This document shows, one piece after another, positions 24,898 to 32,856 of a stretch of 64,000 bases of DNA; within the stretch, counting starts at the first letter, position 1; every line of letters starts with the position of its first letter. Source of the DNA: Desulfobacca acetoxidans DSM 11109. GTDB taxonomy: Bacteria > Desulfobacterota > Desulfobaccia > Desulfobaccales > Desulfobaccaceae. The stretch is taken from positions 2,480,001 through 2,544,000 of the forward strand of contig NC_015388.1 of assembly GCF_000195295.1 (NCBI RefSeq), in the 5' to 3' direction. A program made the position numbers and the translations under genes. The notes beneath the pieces were generated by a model. That model ran no database searches and was not told the origin of the DNA. It saw nothing but the letters and a program-made list of their open reading frames with translations.

Positions 24898-27564
24898 ATG
24901 GAAAAAGACCATCTCGATTATCTGTTCAAACCGGAATCAGTTGCGGTTATTGGTGCCAGCGAGAAGGCGGACAGCCCGGGTTGGAGCCTGCTGCATAATT
25001 TGCAGCAGGGCGGTTTCCCCGGCCAAGTCTTCCCCATCAATCCCAAAATCCAGGAGATCTTGGGTCTGCCAGCCTATCCCGCCGTGACTGAGGTGCCAGG
25101 AACCATCGATCTGGCAGTCATAGCCATTCCCATTGCTGACATTCCACCTGTCCTGAGGCAATGCGGCCAGGTAGGGGTGAAGACCGCAGTCATTATCTCT
25201 GTCGGAGGCAAAGAGGTCGGAGCCGAAGGGGATCGGATTGAGGCGGAGATCCAGGCTGCGGCCGAGGAGGCCGGCATCCGTTATCTCGGTCACAGTTCCC
25301 TGGGTCTCATCTGTCCCTGGGTCGGCTTGCACGCCAGCCTTGCCAGGCAAGCAGTACATCCCGGCCATCTGGCCTTTATTTCCCAAAGCGGCGCTCTCTG
25401 CAGTTCCGTGTTAGGATGGGCGGCGCGGAAAAATATCGGCTTCAGCCATTTTATCAGTGTCGGTTCCAAAACCGACCTGGACTTTGCCGATCTTATCGAC
25501 TATCTGGGCAACCAAGAACCGGCCCGGAGCATTATTATCTATATGGAAAGCCTGACCCGACACCGCAAGTTCATGAGTGCGGCCCGCTCCGTTTCGCGAA
25601 TTAAACCCATCATTGTCATTAAAGCGGGAAGACAGCAGACCAAGACCCGAACCGGCGAGCACCGGAATGATCCCCTTATTAGTGAGGACACAGCCTACGA
25701 GGCTTTCTTCCGGCGGGCCGGTATTGTCCGGGTTGATACCATCGGCCAGCTCTTCGACTGCGCCGAGACCCTGGGAAAAATACAGCGACCGCTGGGAGGG
25801 GAGATCGCGATCATTACCAATGGCGGCGGTCCGGCCTTGATGGCCGTTGACGCCCTGCGCCGTTGGAACAAGGCCCCTGGAGAATTAAGTCCCGAAATCC
25901 AGGTGAAATTGGCAAATGTGTTGCCTGCTGTCTGGAAACCCGGAAATCCTATAAACATCCTCCGGGACGCGACCCCGGAACGCTACGCTCAAACCGTGCA
26001 CACAGTGATGGAGAAAAGGGAATTTTCCGGATTGGTTATCATCCTTTCGCCTCAGACCTTAACCAACCCCACTGAGGTGGCGGCGACCCTGGTCCGGGAA
26101 ACGGAAAATCAAAATCTTCCGATCTTTGCTGTGTGGATGGGTGGGGACGAAGTCGCCCCCGGCATAAAGATTCTCAACCAGGCTGGCATCCCCACCTTTA
26201 AAACTCCGGAAGCGGCGGTGGATACCTTCATGGAGATGTATTCTTATAGCCGCCATCTTGTTTTGCTTCAGGAAACCCCGTCTCGCCAGCCCACCGATTT
26301 GAAAGTGAATACCAAACAGGCCCGGGCCTTTTTGAATCAATGTCTGGCTCCCGCGCCGAAGCACCTGACCGAGCTCGAAGCAAAGGCCATTTTGTCTACC
26401 TACGGTATTCCAGTAAATCGCACTGTGGCCGCAGCCTCGGCCGCCGAAGCAAAAATGGCGGCCCAGGAGATCGGTTTTCCCGTGTTGTTAAAGATCAATG
26501 CTCCGGAACTCGAGGCCCTAACTGAAAGGACGAGGGTTATCTATCACTTAAATGATGACTTGCAGGTTGAGAGGGCGTTCGACCGATTAACCGGAGAGAC
26601 CCGGATCCGACATCCCCAATTCCGGAATCTGGGGGTAACCGTCCAGGCCCAGGAACGAAAACCACACTTTGAGTTGTTCATCGGCTGCCGCCAAGACCCT
26701 CACTTCGGACCTTTACTGGGGTTTGGCACCGGAGGACCATTTGTCGAAATTTTCCGCGATATTGCAGTTGATCTCCCCCCCTTAAACCTGCTGCTGGCCC
26801 GCCGTTTAATGGAAAGAACCAGGATTTTCCAAGCCCTGGCGGGAGAGAGCCAGTTGCCCGCGGCAGACCTCGACCAGTTGGCCGAGATCCTGGTACGCGT
26901 TTCCCAATTGGCTACCGACTTTCCAGAGATCGGTTTTCTCGAAATCAATCCCTTATTTATCATCAATGGCCGGGCCACCGCCGTAGCAGCCAGGCTGATC
27001 GTGGAAGCCAGCGAGCTTCCAGCTCCCCGGCATCTGATCATTGCCCCCTATCCCAACCAGTATGAAAACGACTGGATGTTACGAGATGGGACGCCGGTGC
27101 TGCTCCGGCCCATGAAGCCCGAAGATGAGCCTCTGGTGTCAGCTTTCCTTATGAAGTGTTCCAGTGAGACAATCTTTTTCCGCTATTTTAAAAAGGTTAA
27201 ACAATGGACGCATGAGATGCTCATCCGGTTTACCCAAAATGATTATGATCGGGAGGTGGGTTTGATGGCCTTGGGGCAGCCACCGGGTCCGGAGGTCATG
27301 ATGGGAGTGGGTCGCTTGATCATGGCCGCAGATCGCTCCAGTGCGGAATTCGCCGTTATTGTGGCAGACCCGTGGCAGGGCAAGGGTCTGGGGCCCAAAT
27401 TGGTGGAGCAGGTCATCGCCATTGCCCAAGACCAACAGGTGAAGCTTTTGTACGGTGAAGTCCTGACCCAAAACCAACCCATGCTGGACCTGGCGAAGAA
27501 GTTGGGATTCAAAGTCAGGCGGGCTGAAGATCCTCAGTTGTGCCACATTGAAATGGCTCTCTAA
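24898..27564 (+). CDS. ADP-forming acyl-CoA synthetase fused to GNAT acetyltransferase (Pat-like)
   Basis: The 888-residue product has a CoA-binding domain (VAVIGASEK, residues about 15-130), a succinyl-CoA-ligase-like domain (about 150-460), an ATP-grasp domain (about 490-700) and a C-terminal GNAT domain (about 720-888, with VIVADPWQGKGLGPKL). This order is that of the Pat/YfiQ protein acetyltransferase and related ACD enzymes. The segment with the phosphorylated His reads GEHRNDPL instead of the usual SHTGALAG, so the ligase may be altered even if His is kept. Given its deacetylase neighbour, protein lysine acylation is the best guess. It could also still make acyl-CoA. Confidence 0.87.
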   Translation: MEKDHLDYLFKPESVAVIGASEKADSPGWSLLHNLQQGGFPGQVFPINPKIQEILGLPAYPAVTEVPGTIDLAVIAIPIADIPPVLRQCGQVGVKTAVIISVGGKEVGAEGDRIEAEIQAAAEEAGIRYLGHSSLGLICPWVGLHASLARQAVHPGHLAFISQSGALCSSVLGWAARKNIGFSHFISVGSKTDLDFADLIDYLGNQEPARSIIIYMESLTRHRKFMSAARSVSRIKPIIVIKAGRQQTKTRTGEHRNDPLISEDTAYEAFFRRAGIVRVDTIGQLFDCAETLGKIQRPLGGEIAIITNGGGPALMAVDALRRWNKAPGELSPEIQVKLANVLPAVWKPGNPINILRDATPERYAQTVHTVMEKREFSGLVIILSPQTLTNPTEVAATLVRETENQNLPIFAVWMGGDEVAPGIKILNQAGIPTFKTPEAAVDTFMEMYSYSRHLVLLQETPSRQPTDLKVNTKQARAFLNQCLAPAPKHLTELEAKAILSTYGIPVNRTVAAASAAEAKMAAQEIGFPVLLKINAPELEALTERTRVIYHLNDDLQVERAFDRLTGETRIRHPQFRNLGVTVQAQERKPHFELFIGCRQDPHFGPLLGFGTGGPFVEIFRDIAVDLPPLNLLLARRLMERTRIFQALAGESQLPAADLDQLAEILVRVSQLATDFPEIGFLEINPLFIINGRATAVAARLIVEASELPAPRHLIIAPYPNQYENDWMLRDGTPVLLRPMKPEDEPLVSAFLMKCSSETIFFRYFKKVKQWTHEMLIRFTQNDYDREVGLMALGQPPGPEVMMGVGRLIMAADRSSAEFAVIVADPWQGKGLGPKLVEQVIAIAQDQQVKLLYGEVLTQNQPMLDLAKKLGFKVRRAEDPQLCHIEMAL

Positions 27565-27605
27565 ATACAGCAGACCGGCGCGAGTATACGAACCAAGCGC
27601 AGCCA

Positions 27606-27878
27606 TTGCCTTCCGGCATCCGGACAAAAGAAGGAAAGGGAACCCCTGGTCCTTACCGGTTTTTCTTTTTTAGCTTTGACTGCAATGAACCAAAACCCGT
27701 TCATATCCAAAGGGAAAAGCTTGTCTGTAAATTCTGGCTGGATCATTTAGATCTGAGCAAAAATTACGGCTTTCCCCCAAAAGAATTGGGCGAGATTCGT
27801 CGTTTAGAGGCATGGCATGGGCATTGCGGTTGGGGCAATCGAACCAAGGCTTGTCAGTGTCCAGGTTTCAGAAGATGA
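27606..27878 (+). CDS. DUF4160 protein, C-terminus probably damaged
   Basis: From TTG 27606 the 90-residue frame shows the DUF4160 core PYRFFFFSFDCNEPKPVHIQ, KFWLDHLDLSKNYGF and KELGEIRRL. After EIRRL the family normally continues about a dozen residues before EAW; here EAWHGHCGW follows at once and the rest is foreign. This suggests a small in-frame deletion followed by a lost end. DUF4160 genes are often followed by DUF2442 genes, as here, and the pair is considered toxin-antitoxin-like. The frame overlaps the DUF2442 remnant by 62 nt. Confidence 0.65.
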   Translation: MPSGIRTKEGKGTPGPYRFFFFSFDCNEPKPVHIQREKLVCKFWLDHLDLSKNYGFPPKELGEIRRLEAWHGHCGWGNRTKACQCPGFRR

Positions 27879-28084
27879 GATTACCCGCTTTCCTGGTTGA
27901 CGGCCGGACCATTAGCGTGCCCATCGCCTGGTCATGGAGACTTTCCGAAGCAACGAGTGAACAGCGGTTGAATTTCGAAATTATCGGTGGTGGCATAGGG
28001 ATACTCTGGCCCAAAATCGACGAAGATATTAGCGTCGAAGGCATGCTCTATGGCTCACCTGCACCCCGCCCCCGTAATAATTAG
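27817..28084 (+). pseudogene. DUF2442 gene with a one-base frameshift
   Basis: From ATG 27817 the frame reads MGIAVGAIEPRLVSVQVSED then EITRF, the normal DUF2442 beginning, and then stops at a TGA. In the +1 frame the family core continues without a gap: LVDGRTISVPIAW, WRL, ATSEQRLNFEIIGGG, IDEDISVEGML. One extra C in the TTTCC run near 27,890 explains the break. Everything else is well conserved, so the damage is recent or an assembly error. Confidence 0.75.
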
Positions 28085-28292
28085 GCGATTGCCATCTCAT
28101 AACTGGAAGATTTTTTGGAATTGCCATGAGAAGTTAATGGCTAGCTAGACGCACTCTTGGGCATTTCCAAGCAATGCCGTCCCACGAAATTATCACCTTT
28201 CGGCAGCCAGATGAAGTATCAGTTTTTATAAGAATCATCTCTGCCCGAAAGGCCACCAAAAAAGAACGACAACAGTATGAGGGTTAAAACCA

Positions 28293-28493
28293 ATGAAAAA
28301 GGAATATGATTTTTCCCAGGGGGAACGCGGGAAATTTTATCATCCCGATATGGAATTGAAACTTCCCGTCTATCTTGAGAAGGATATAGCTGAATTTCTG
28401 CAGGAACTGTCAGAAAGAAAGGGCACAGACATCGAGAAGATCGTAAATGATTGGCTTAGGAAAGACATCCACTTGGTTCAAAGCACAAAATAA
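28293..28493 (+). CDS. Small antitoxin-like protein (BrnA/CopG type), orphan
   Basis: The 66-residue product starts MKKEYDFSQGERGKFYHPD and goes on ELKLPVYLEKDIAEFLQELS, then a short helix pair. This resembles small ribbon-helix-helix antitoxins that share the YDFSKGxRGKF opening. No toxin gene stands next to it on either side. The gap 28,085-28,292 is empty. It may be a solitary regulator or the remnant of a pair. Confidence 0.6.
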   Translation: MKKEYDFSQGERGKFYHPDMELKLPVYLEKDIAEFLQELSERKGTDIEKIVNDWLRKDIHLVQSTK

Positions 28494-28645
28494 GTTGCTG
28501 AAAGGAATCCCCTCTTGGTTCCGATACGATTTTCAAATTTGAATTTTAGGCAAAAAACCTTTTTTAGAAATATTGGCAAGATATTTTGAGACTGTTGCAT
28601 TAAGGGGATTTTCCATTTGCCTTCAATTTCGGCTAAATTTTACCA

Positions 28646-28807
28646 TCACCAAGGAACTATGTCTTCATGTGCATTTGTAAGCACCGTTTTAAGTCTTTCC
28701 TGCTGGCGAGAAAGCAGTTGATGCAGGAGGTGCGATCGCCGGGCCAAAAGATTTTCATAAATATGGTTTCCAAAGAATGATCCGTTGGCTCTGCCTTTCT
28801 TGGTCAT
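28646..28807 (-). CDS. 53-residue open frame, possible transposase N-terminal remnant
   Basis: The product reads MTKKGRANGSFFGNHIYENL then LARRSHLLHQLLSRQQERL. The GSFFGNxIYE...HLLHQL pattern recalls the N-terminus of some IS transposases of the IS5/IS1182 kind, but the match is short. No inverted repeats or downstream transposase were found. The rest of the gap 28,494-29,015 is AT-rich and shows nothing else. Confidence 0.35.
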   Translation of the reverse strand: MTKKGRANGSFFGNHIYENLLARRSHLLHQLLSRQQERLKTVLTNAHEDIVPW

Positions 28808-29015
28808 ATCAACCTCGAAATATTATTCCCTTGATATTACCACAGGTTAAGCAATTCCGAGAGCCTTCTTGATATCAATTTTACGTTGTATTTTCGATAC
28901 GTTTTGTAACAGTCACAATTTCCGGAAGTGGCAAGTTAAATTTAAATAAAAATATCAATTATAGTTTAATAATAAATTTATTATCAACTTAAAATGGGAT
29001 GAAAGTTATTTATTA

Positions 29016-29933
29016 TTATACAGTCTTGAAAAGATTTTTACTTCGAACAAAATTAATATAGTGAAATGTGAAAAGTGCTGATGCGAGGAGGGTAGCCGTA
29101 TTGCGCCTGGTGAGCGGTATTTTTGGAATACCCTCATGGATTATATCATTCCTTAACGTTCTTAATTCGTCGACTTTATTAGCGATATGCACTGGAAGCG
29201 GTAATACTTCAAATAACTTTGCTATTAATGGAATGATTTTTAATTCTTTTGCGTAATTAAATTTTATTTTTATTGAATGCTCTCTCATTGCATCGCACAC
29301 GAATCTTCCGATTAATAACTCCATAGCTTGGTGTGCCGGAATAACGACGCGGTTCCATTGTGGATCGAAGCCTGTTATCTGGTCTATTCGAGTTTGAGTG
29401 CCGAATTCATAAAATGCATCGAAGAGATACTCCCTTACCATATCGCCAGATCTGCAATAATAGGTCACCATGATAGCCAGTTCTACCTCTTCTGGAACTA
29501 CCTGATTTCTCGGGAATGTTGGATGAAGTAAGAGTTTATGAGGAATTCTATCATGGGAAAAGTAGCTCCCTATCCTTTCGGCTGGGAACAAGGGTCCTCC
29601 TTGTGGGGTAATATTAATCGCCACGATCAGAGCATCGGCAGGAATATCATAATTGCCGAAATCAAGTTCAAGAGAGGAATCTCGCCTAAATTTTTCCACG
29701 AGCACCATTGACTGTGCGCCTGCTAACTCCATTGCGGTTTTAAAAAAAAAGTTAGTTTCAATAGCATCAACGACTAGTAACCACCAATCTAATTCTTTCC
29801 CACAACTTTTGCACTTTGGTTTTTCTGGAAAATTTGCGAGGTACATAATGATTTGGTCGGGTTTTGATTCAAGCAATCCGTGGCAATAATTACATGCTAT
29901 CCAAGGGGATATAATTTTCTGGTTCCAATCCAT
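29016..29933 (-). CDS. Zinc-ribbon protein with C-terminal HEPN-like motif
   Basis: The 305-residue product has two cysteine pairs near the N-terminus, CNYC (about residue 14) and CKSC (about 41), which form a zinc ribbon. A central alpha/beta part (DALIVAINITPQGGP) follows without clear family. The C-terminal third is helical and holds VDELRTLRNDIIHEG near residue 265; RNDIIH fits the R-x4-H motif of HEPN domains, which are often RNases in toxin-antitoxin and defence systems. The gene is AT-richer than its chromosomal neighbours and sits alone among other toxin-antitoxin modules. A defence or toxin role is inference only. Confidence 0.6.
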   Translation of the reverse strand: MDWNQKIISPWIACNYCHGLLESKPDQIIMYLANFPEKPKCKSCGKELDWWLLVVDAIETNFFFKTAMELAGAQSMVLVEKFRRDSSLELDFGNYDIPADALIVAINITPQGGPLFPAERIGSYFSHDRIPHKLLLHPTFPRNQVVPEEVELAIMVTYYCRSGDMVREYLFDAFYEFGTQTRIDQITGFDPQWNRVVIPAHQAMELLIGRFVCDAMREHSIKIKFNYAKELKIIPLIAKLFEVLPLPVHIANKVDELRTLRNDIIHEGIPKIPLTRRNTATLLASALFTFHYINFVRSKNLFKTV

Positions 29934-30085
29934 TTATCCATCTCACTGTAAAAATTATAATTAAAAGGAGCTTTTAAGAATCAATCGAGCTGAACCCGCT
30001 TTATTCATGATATTTTGAAAAAGATAGCTAACTCATTTTAATGAAATGGATTAACAGGCTTACCTGAAATACAGACTGTTTTTTT

Positions 30086-30107
30086 GCACAGGCTGGAAAG
30101 CCTGTGC
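30086..30107. repeat. Perfect hairpin with 8-bp stem
   Basis: GCACAGGC and GCCTGTGC enclose TGGAAA; seven T residues precede it on the plus strand. It lies in the gap between the HEPN gene and hicA, upstream of the former. Role unknown. Confidence 0.55.
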
Positions 30108-30211
30108 CACCGGGTATATGGGATTTTGGTGAATTATCCGGGCTAGGCAATCTCGATCAATGTATTTCCTCCACCCGTGGCTGGAGGTCGTAGGGCAAAA
30201 AGACGTTCTCC

Positions 30212-30463
30212 TTATACAACTCCCAGCCACAAACGACGGGCAAGTTCCTCTTTGGAAATCTTCAGATGTTGGGCCACATCTTTTAAAATGCCATTGAGAG
30301 TGCCCAGCTTCAAGTATTCATGACAAGGAATGGTAACATGATGCTCACGGGGGATGGTTGTTGTCAGGCGCAGGTGGCTGCCGGTCTGCCGGGCGACCTG
30401 ATAACCGAGCTTTTCCAGGAGTCGGGCCAAGTCTTCGCCGCTAATATCCCGAGGCAGCTTCAT
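30212..30463 (-). CDS. hicA: HicA-family mRNA interferase toxin
   Basis: The 83-residue product has the HicA fold sequence: ISGEDLARLLEKLGYQVARQ, TGSHLRLTT with the catalytic His, then HHVTIPCHEYLKLGTLNGIL. HicA toxins cleave mRNA and are blocked by HicB. The start overlaps the hicB stop by 4 nt. Antitoxin-first order is seen here. The motif residues are intact, so it should be active. Confidence 0.9.
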   Translation of the reverse strand: MKLPRDISGEDLARLLEKLGYQVARQTGSHLRLTTTIPREHHVTIPCHEYLKLGTLNGILKDVAQHLKISKEELARRLWLGVV

Positions 30464-30669
30464 ACCGCCAAGAGTTCGTCTTTAACCAGATGCAGGCGAA
30501 TGATCCGGGGTAATTGGTCGTCCTCAAAATGACAGCGGACAGCGTCTTTCACCGCCTCCCGAACTTCTTCCAGGGTCTCGCCCTGAGTAAAGATGGAATG
30601 CCCCAGGGCCTTGGCCTCATAGCCGCCTTCGGCGGCTTCTTCCACCACAAAAATAATTTCGGCACTCAT
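30460..30669 (-). CDS. hicB: HicB-family antitoxin, short form
   Basis: The 69-residue product begins IIFVVEEAAEGGYEAKALGH and continues IFTQGETLEEVREAVKDAV, the partially degraded RNase-H-like fold of HicB. It has no C-terminal DNA-binding extension, so autoregulation would need another factor. It precedes hicA with a 4-nt overlap. Confidence 0.88.
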   Translation of the reverse strand: MSAEIIFVVEEAAEGGYEAKALGHSIFTQGETLEEVREAVKDAVRCHFEDDQLPRIIRLHLVKDELLAV

Positions 30670-30738
30670 AGGTTACCTCGTTTTCATTATTGCCTGGATA
30701 CTTCCATCCATTTGCGCTCCGGGATTTTGGGTAGGGCC

Positions 30739-30770
30739 GTAGGGCGGGGAAGCGCCGCGCATCCCACCTT
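30739..30770 (+). repeat. REP-like hairpin, copy next to RAYT remnant
   Basis: GTAGGGCGGGGAAGCGCCGC followed by GCATCCCACCTT is an imperfect palindrome. The same 32-base unit appears inverted at 31,144-31,175, and a diverged copy at 4,395-4,427. The two close copies flank the transposase remnant. Confidence 0.75.
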
Positions 30771-30775
30771 CCGCG

Positions 30776-31118
30776 TCATTTTATCTCTAAACGCCGAACT
30801 TCATCATTCGTCATCCGATCAGGGGCAGAAATACCATCTTCCACGTAGCAATGAAAGCTTGGATAAGGCCAATCCACCACCCTTGTCACGTAACCGTGCT
30901 TTCCCGGGTTATCAGGCAACGTCCGGATACAATGCAGATCATCCGGTAAGATGATAATGCCTTCTAAAGGAAATGGTCGGCGTTGCCGGACCGACTTGAA
31001 TTCCCCCCCCCCGGAGAACGTCAATATGCCCGGTCAAAAGCTTACGGCGACGTTCCAATCGCGTAACTGTATAAAAAAACGTGCCACCCGGAACAAAGGC
31101 CCGGATGTACTGTGGCAT
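30776..31118 (-). pseudogene. REP-associated tyrosine transposase (RAYT) remnant
   Basis: From ATG 31118 the frame reads MPQYIRAFVPGGTFFYTVTR then RRKLLTGHIDVLR, the standard RAYT N-terminus. A run of about nine G residues near 31,010 then shifts the frame. The next frame reads PLEGIIILPDDLHCIRTLPD, where the family has its VVLPDHLHAIW HUH-like motif (second His kept, first replaced by Asp). It then jumps to NPGKHGYVTRVVDWPYPSFH, the C-terminal motif, so the middle of about 60-70 residues including the catalytic Tyr region is deleted. REP-like hairpins stand on both sides in inverted orientation. The gene is dead, but the REP copies match its family. Confidence 0.85.
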
Positions 31119-31143
31119 GTTTTATGTTTTTATCCACTTTCTA

Positions 31144-31175
31144 AAGGCGGGATGCGCGGCGCTTTCCCGCCCTAC
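31144..31175 (-). repeat. REP-like hairpin, inverted copy upstream of RAYT remnant
   Basis: The reverse complement reads GTAGGGCGGGAAAGCGCCGC then GCATCCCGCCTT, identical to the copy at 30,739 except at two positions. The following gap 31,176-31,538 has no convincing gene; a 37-residue minus-strand frame at 31,194-31,307 is discussed under rejected items. Confidence 0.75.
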
Positions 31176-31518
31176 GCCAAAAAAGCTACAAGTTTACAAA
31201 GTAATTATATACTCAAAATGGTCCGATACCAAATCACTCAATCTGCCCACATCTTCCTGATGCAGGCGTGCTGCTTGATACCCAAGATTATTTAAGAAAC
31301 TCACCATGTTGGGGGTGCCAATGTCATAAGAACTTGATAGTAGCGGCCGACAACTCTCGAATGCGGCTCATGAATCAAAAAAGTGAGATTGTGACAGATG
31401 TTTTCTAACTATTAGCAGAAATTTTGATTTTTGGTAGGTTTATTTCATAATTTCATCTGTCATTGTTTTCATGAGAAATTTTTCTTAAAGTCTGGCTTTT
31501 ATCTTGACATATGTTTAT

Positions 31519-31530
31519 GTTTAAGTAAAC
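31519..31530. promoter_or_regulatory. Candidate operator/promoter of the toxin-antitoxin-chaperone operon
   Basis: GTTTAAGTAAAC is an inverted repeat (GTTTA-AG-TAAAC) 8 nt before the toxin ATG. TTGACA at 31,504-31,509 could be a -35 box with TAAACT at 31,526-31,531 as -10, overlapping the repeat. TTGACAT also recurs at the start codon. No ribosome site precedes the toxin, so its message may be leaderless. All from sequence pattern only. Confidence 0.35.
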
Positions 31531-31538
31531 TTGTTGAC

Positions 31539-31916
31539 ATGTCGAATAAGCAAGAGAGAGTTTTCCATAAGGGACAATCTCGAATCATATTATTTGCAAT
31601 TAATGAGAATTCGTGCCCTGCAGAGGATTTTCTAGAAAATGAACTCTCCAAAGCGGAACGTGCCAAAATAGCGGCAATTATTAAACGCTATGCCGAGTTT
31701 GGAAAAATAAATAACAGAAAACAATTTAAAAAAATTGAGGGAGAAGATTTTTGGGAATTTAAATCTTTTCAAATACGCATCTTTTGTTATTTCAAAACCG
31801 AGGGAAGAGTAGTCCTCACACACGGTTGCAAGAAAAAAGATCAAAAGCTTAGGCGAGCGGAAATAGAAAGAATGAAACGTATTAAGATGGAATACGAAAA
31901 GGAGGATGAACAATGA
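31539..31916 (+). CDS. HigB/RelE-like toxin of a toxin-antitoxin-chaperone system
   Basis: From the ATG at 31539 the product is 125 residues. The frame opens at 31431, but the extra residues are not toxin-like. The RelE/HigB (Gp49-like) core is ELSKAERAKIAAIIKRYAEF, FWEFKSFQIRIFCYFKTEGR, VVLTHGCKKK and a final helix RAEIERMKRIKMEYEKE. Such toxins cut mRNA on the ribosome. The stop overlaps the antitoxin start (4 nt). The gene is AT-rich, unlike the housekeeping genes around. Confidence 0.85.
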   Translation: MSNKQERVFHKGQSRIILFAINENSCPAEDFLENELSKAERAKIAAIIKRYAEFGKINNRKQFKKIEGEDFWEFKSFQIRIFCYFKTEGRVVLTHGCKKKDQKLRRAEIERMKRIKMEYEKEDEQ

Positions 31917-32287
31917 ACCTTCTTGACGAATATATGCAAGATAAAGATTTTAAGAAATTGATGGCTCAAGAAGATCTGATCATGGAAGTGACGGAGACTC
32001 TTTGCTACCTGCTTGAACAAGAAGGTGTAACCAGGCAGGAATTGGCTAAAAGACTCAATAAATCCAAGGGATTCATCTCCCAATTATTGAATGGCGGGCG
32101 TAATCTCACTCTGCGCACTATTGCAGATATTGCAGAGTCTTTAGGCTATCGTGTCACTATTGGCGCTGAAAAAAAATTTGACTTGCAAAATGTTAAATTT
32201 TTGAAATTTCCTACCAAAGAATGGGGATTCAAGATTCCATGTTTTACGGAAGATGGATATCGCATTCCTGATGAGGTGGCTGCATGA
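31913..32287 (+). CDS. HigA-like XRE antitoxin with C-terminal extension
   Basis: The 124-residue product has a helix-turn-helix domain of the XRE type at about residues 35-85 (TRQELAKRLNKSKGFISQLL, then TLRTIADIAESLGYRVTI). A C-terminal tail of about 35 residues (KFLKFPTKEWGFKIPCFTED region) is rich in aromatic residues. In known toxin-antitoxin-chaperone systems such a tail is the chaperone-addiction region that the SecB-like protein binds. Both flanking genes overlap it by 4 nt, so all three should be translated together, and the antitoxin probably represses the operon. Confidence 0.87.
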   Translation: MNLLDEYMQDKDFKKLMAQEDLIMEVTETLCYLLEQEGVTRQELAKRLNKSKGFISQLLNGGRNLTLRTIADIAESLGYRVTIGAEKKFDLQNVKFLKFPTKEWGFKIPCFTEDGYRIPDEVAA

Positions 32288-32829
32288 CGGCCAAAGGTAA
32301 CGATAAATCCATTAAAGAGGGCAGCGGGTTGGATTTCAAAGTGATCCAACGTGTTGCTGAGAAAGCTAGCCTTGAAGATATTTTCCTTATCGATGCTGAA
32401 ATCAAAAGTGACCCTGTCCATCGAGATGGTCGCGGTGCGACCTTACGACTTGTTTTCGGTTCCGATATTCGCCCCAAAGGGTCCATTGATAAATTAGCCG
32501 TATTGTGTAATTTCCTTGTTTCGGCCGTTAAGGAAGGTGACAAGGAAGATTTTTCTTTAGAAATTAAGGCAACTTTTTCGGTAAATTATAAAATTCATTC
32601 TCCTGATACTTTTTCCGCTAGTGACATCGAAATGTTCGCCAAAATTAACCCCATTTATAATTGTTGGCCATATTGGCGTGAATTTGTGCAAAATATAACT
32701 GCACGAATGGGGTTGCCAACCCTGACTATTCCTTTGTTTAAAATTTCCAAGCCGATGGAAGATTCTGGAAACCCGGAAGAGAAATCTTCTAAAGCAAGCA
32801 ACAGAAAATCCACTAGCAAATCTGAATGA
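32284..32829 (+). CDS. SecB-like chaperone of the toxin-antitoxin-chaperone system
   Basis: The 181-residue product has the late motif INPIYNCWPYWREFVQNITA followed by RMGLPTLTIPL, which is the hallmark of SecB-fold proteins (WPYxREFxxxxTxRxGLPPL). The middle strands (SLEIKATFSVNYKI) fit the SecB beta sheet. A Lys/Ser-rich tail of about 25 residues follows. Its ATG overlaps the antitoxin stop, which is how TAC chaperones are placed, as in the HigB1-HigA1-Rv1957 operon of Mycobacterium tuberculosis. It should protect the antitoxin from degradation. Confidence 0.85.
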   Translation: MTAKGNDKSIKEGSGLDFKVIQRVAEKASLEDIFLIDAEIKSDPVHRDGRGATLRLVFGSDIRPKGSIDKLAVLCNFLVSAVKEGDKEDFSLEIKATFSVNYKIHSPDTFSASDIEMFAKINPIYNCWPYWREFVQNITARMGLPTLTIPLFKISKPMEDSGNPEEKSSKASNRKSTSKSE

Positions 32830-32856
32830 TCTGGATGTTTATACAGATACTAATTG

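Noticed and set aside
30951-31295. Plus-strand frame of 114 residues over the RAYT remnant
   Set aside because: It lies antisense to recognisable RAYT motifs and across a REP hairpin; no protein features.
31194-31307. 37-residue minus-strand frame (SFLNNLGYQAARLHQEDVGR...)
   Set aside because: It faintly recalls a DUF5615/PIN-like toxin segment but is too short and has no ribosome site. It may be a fragment of another toxin; evidence is too thin to list as a gene.
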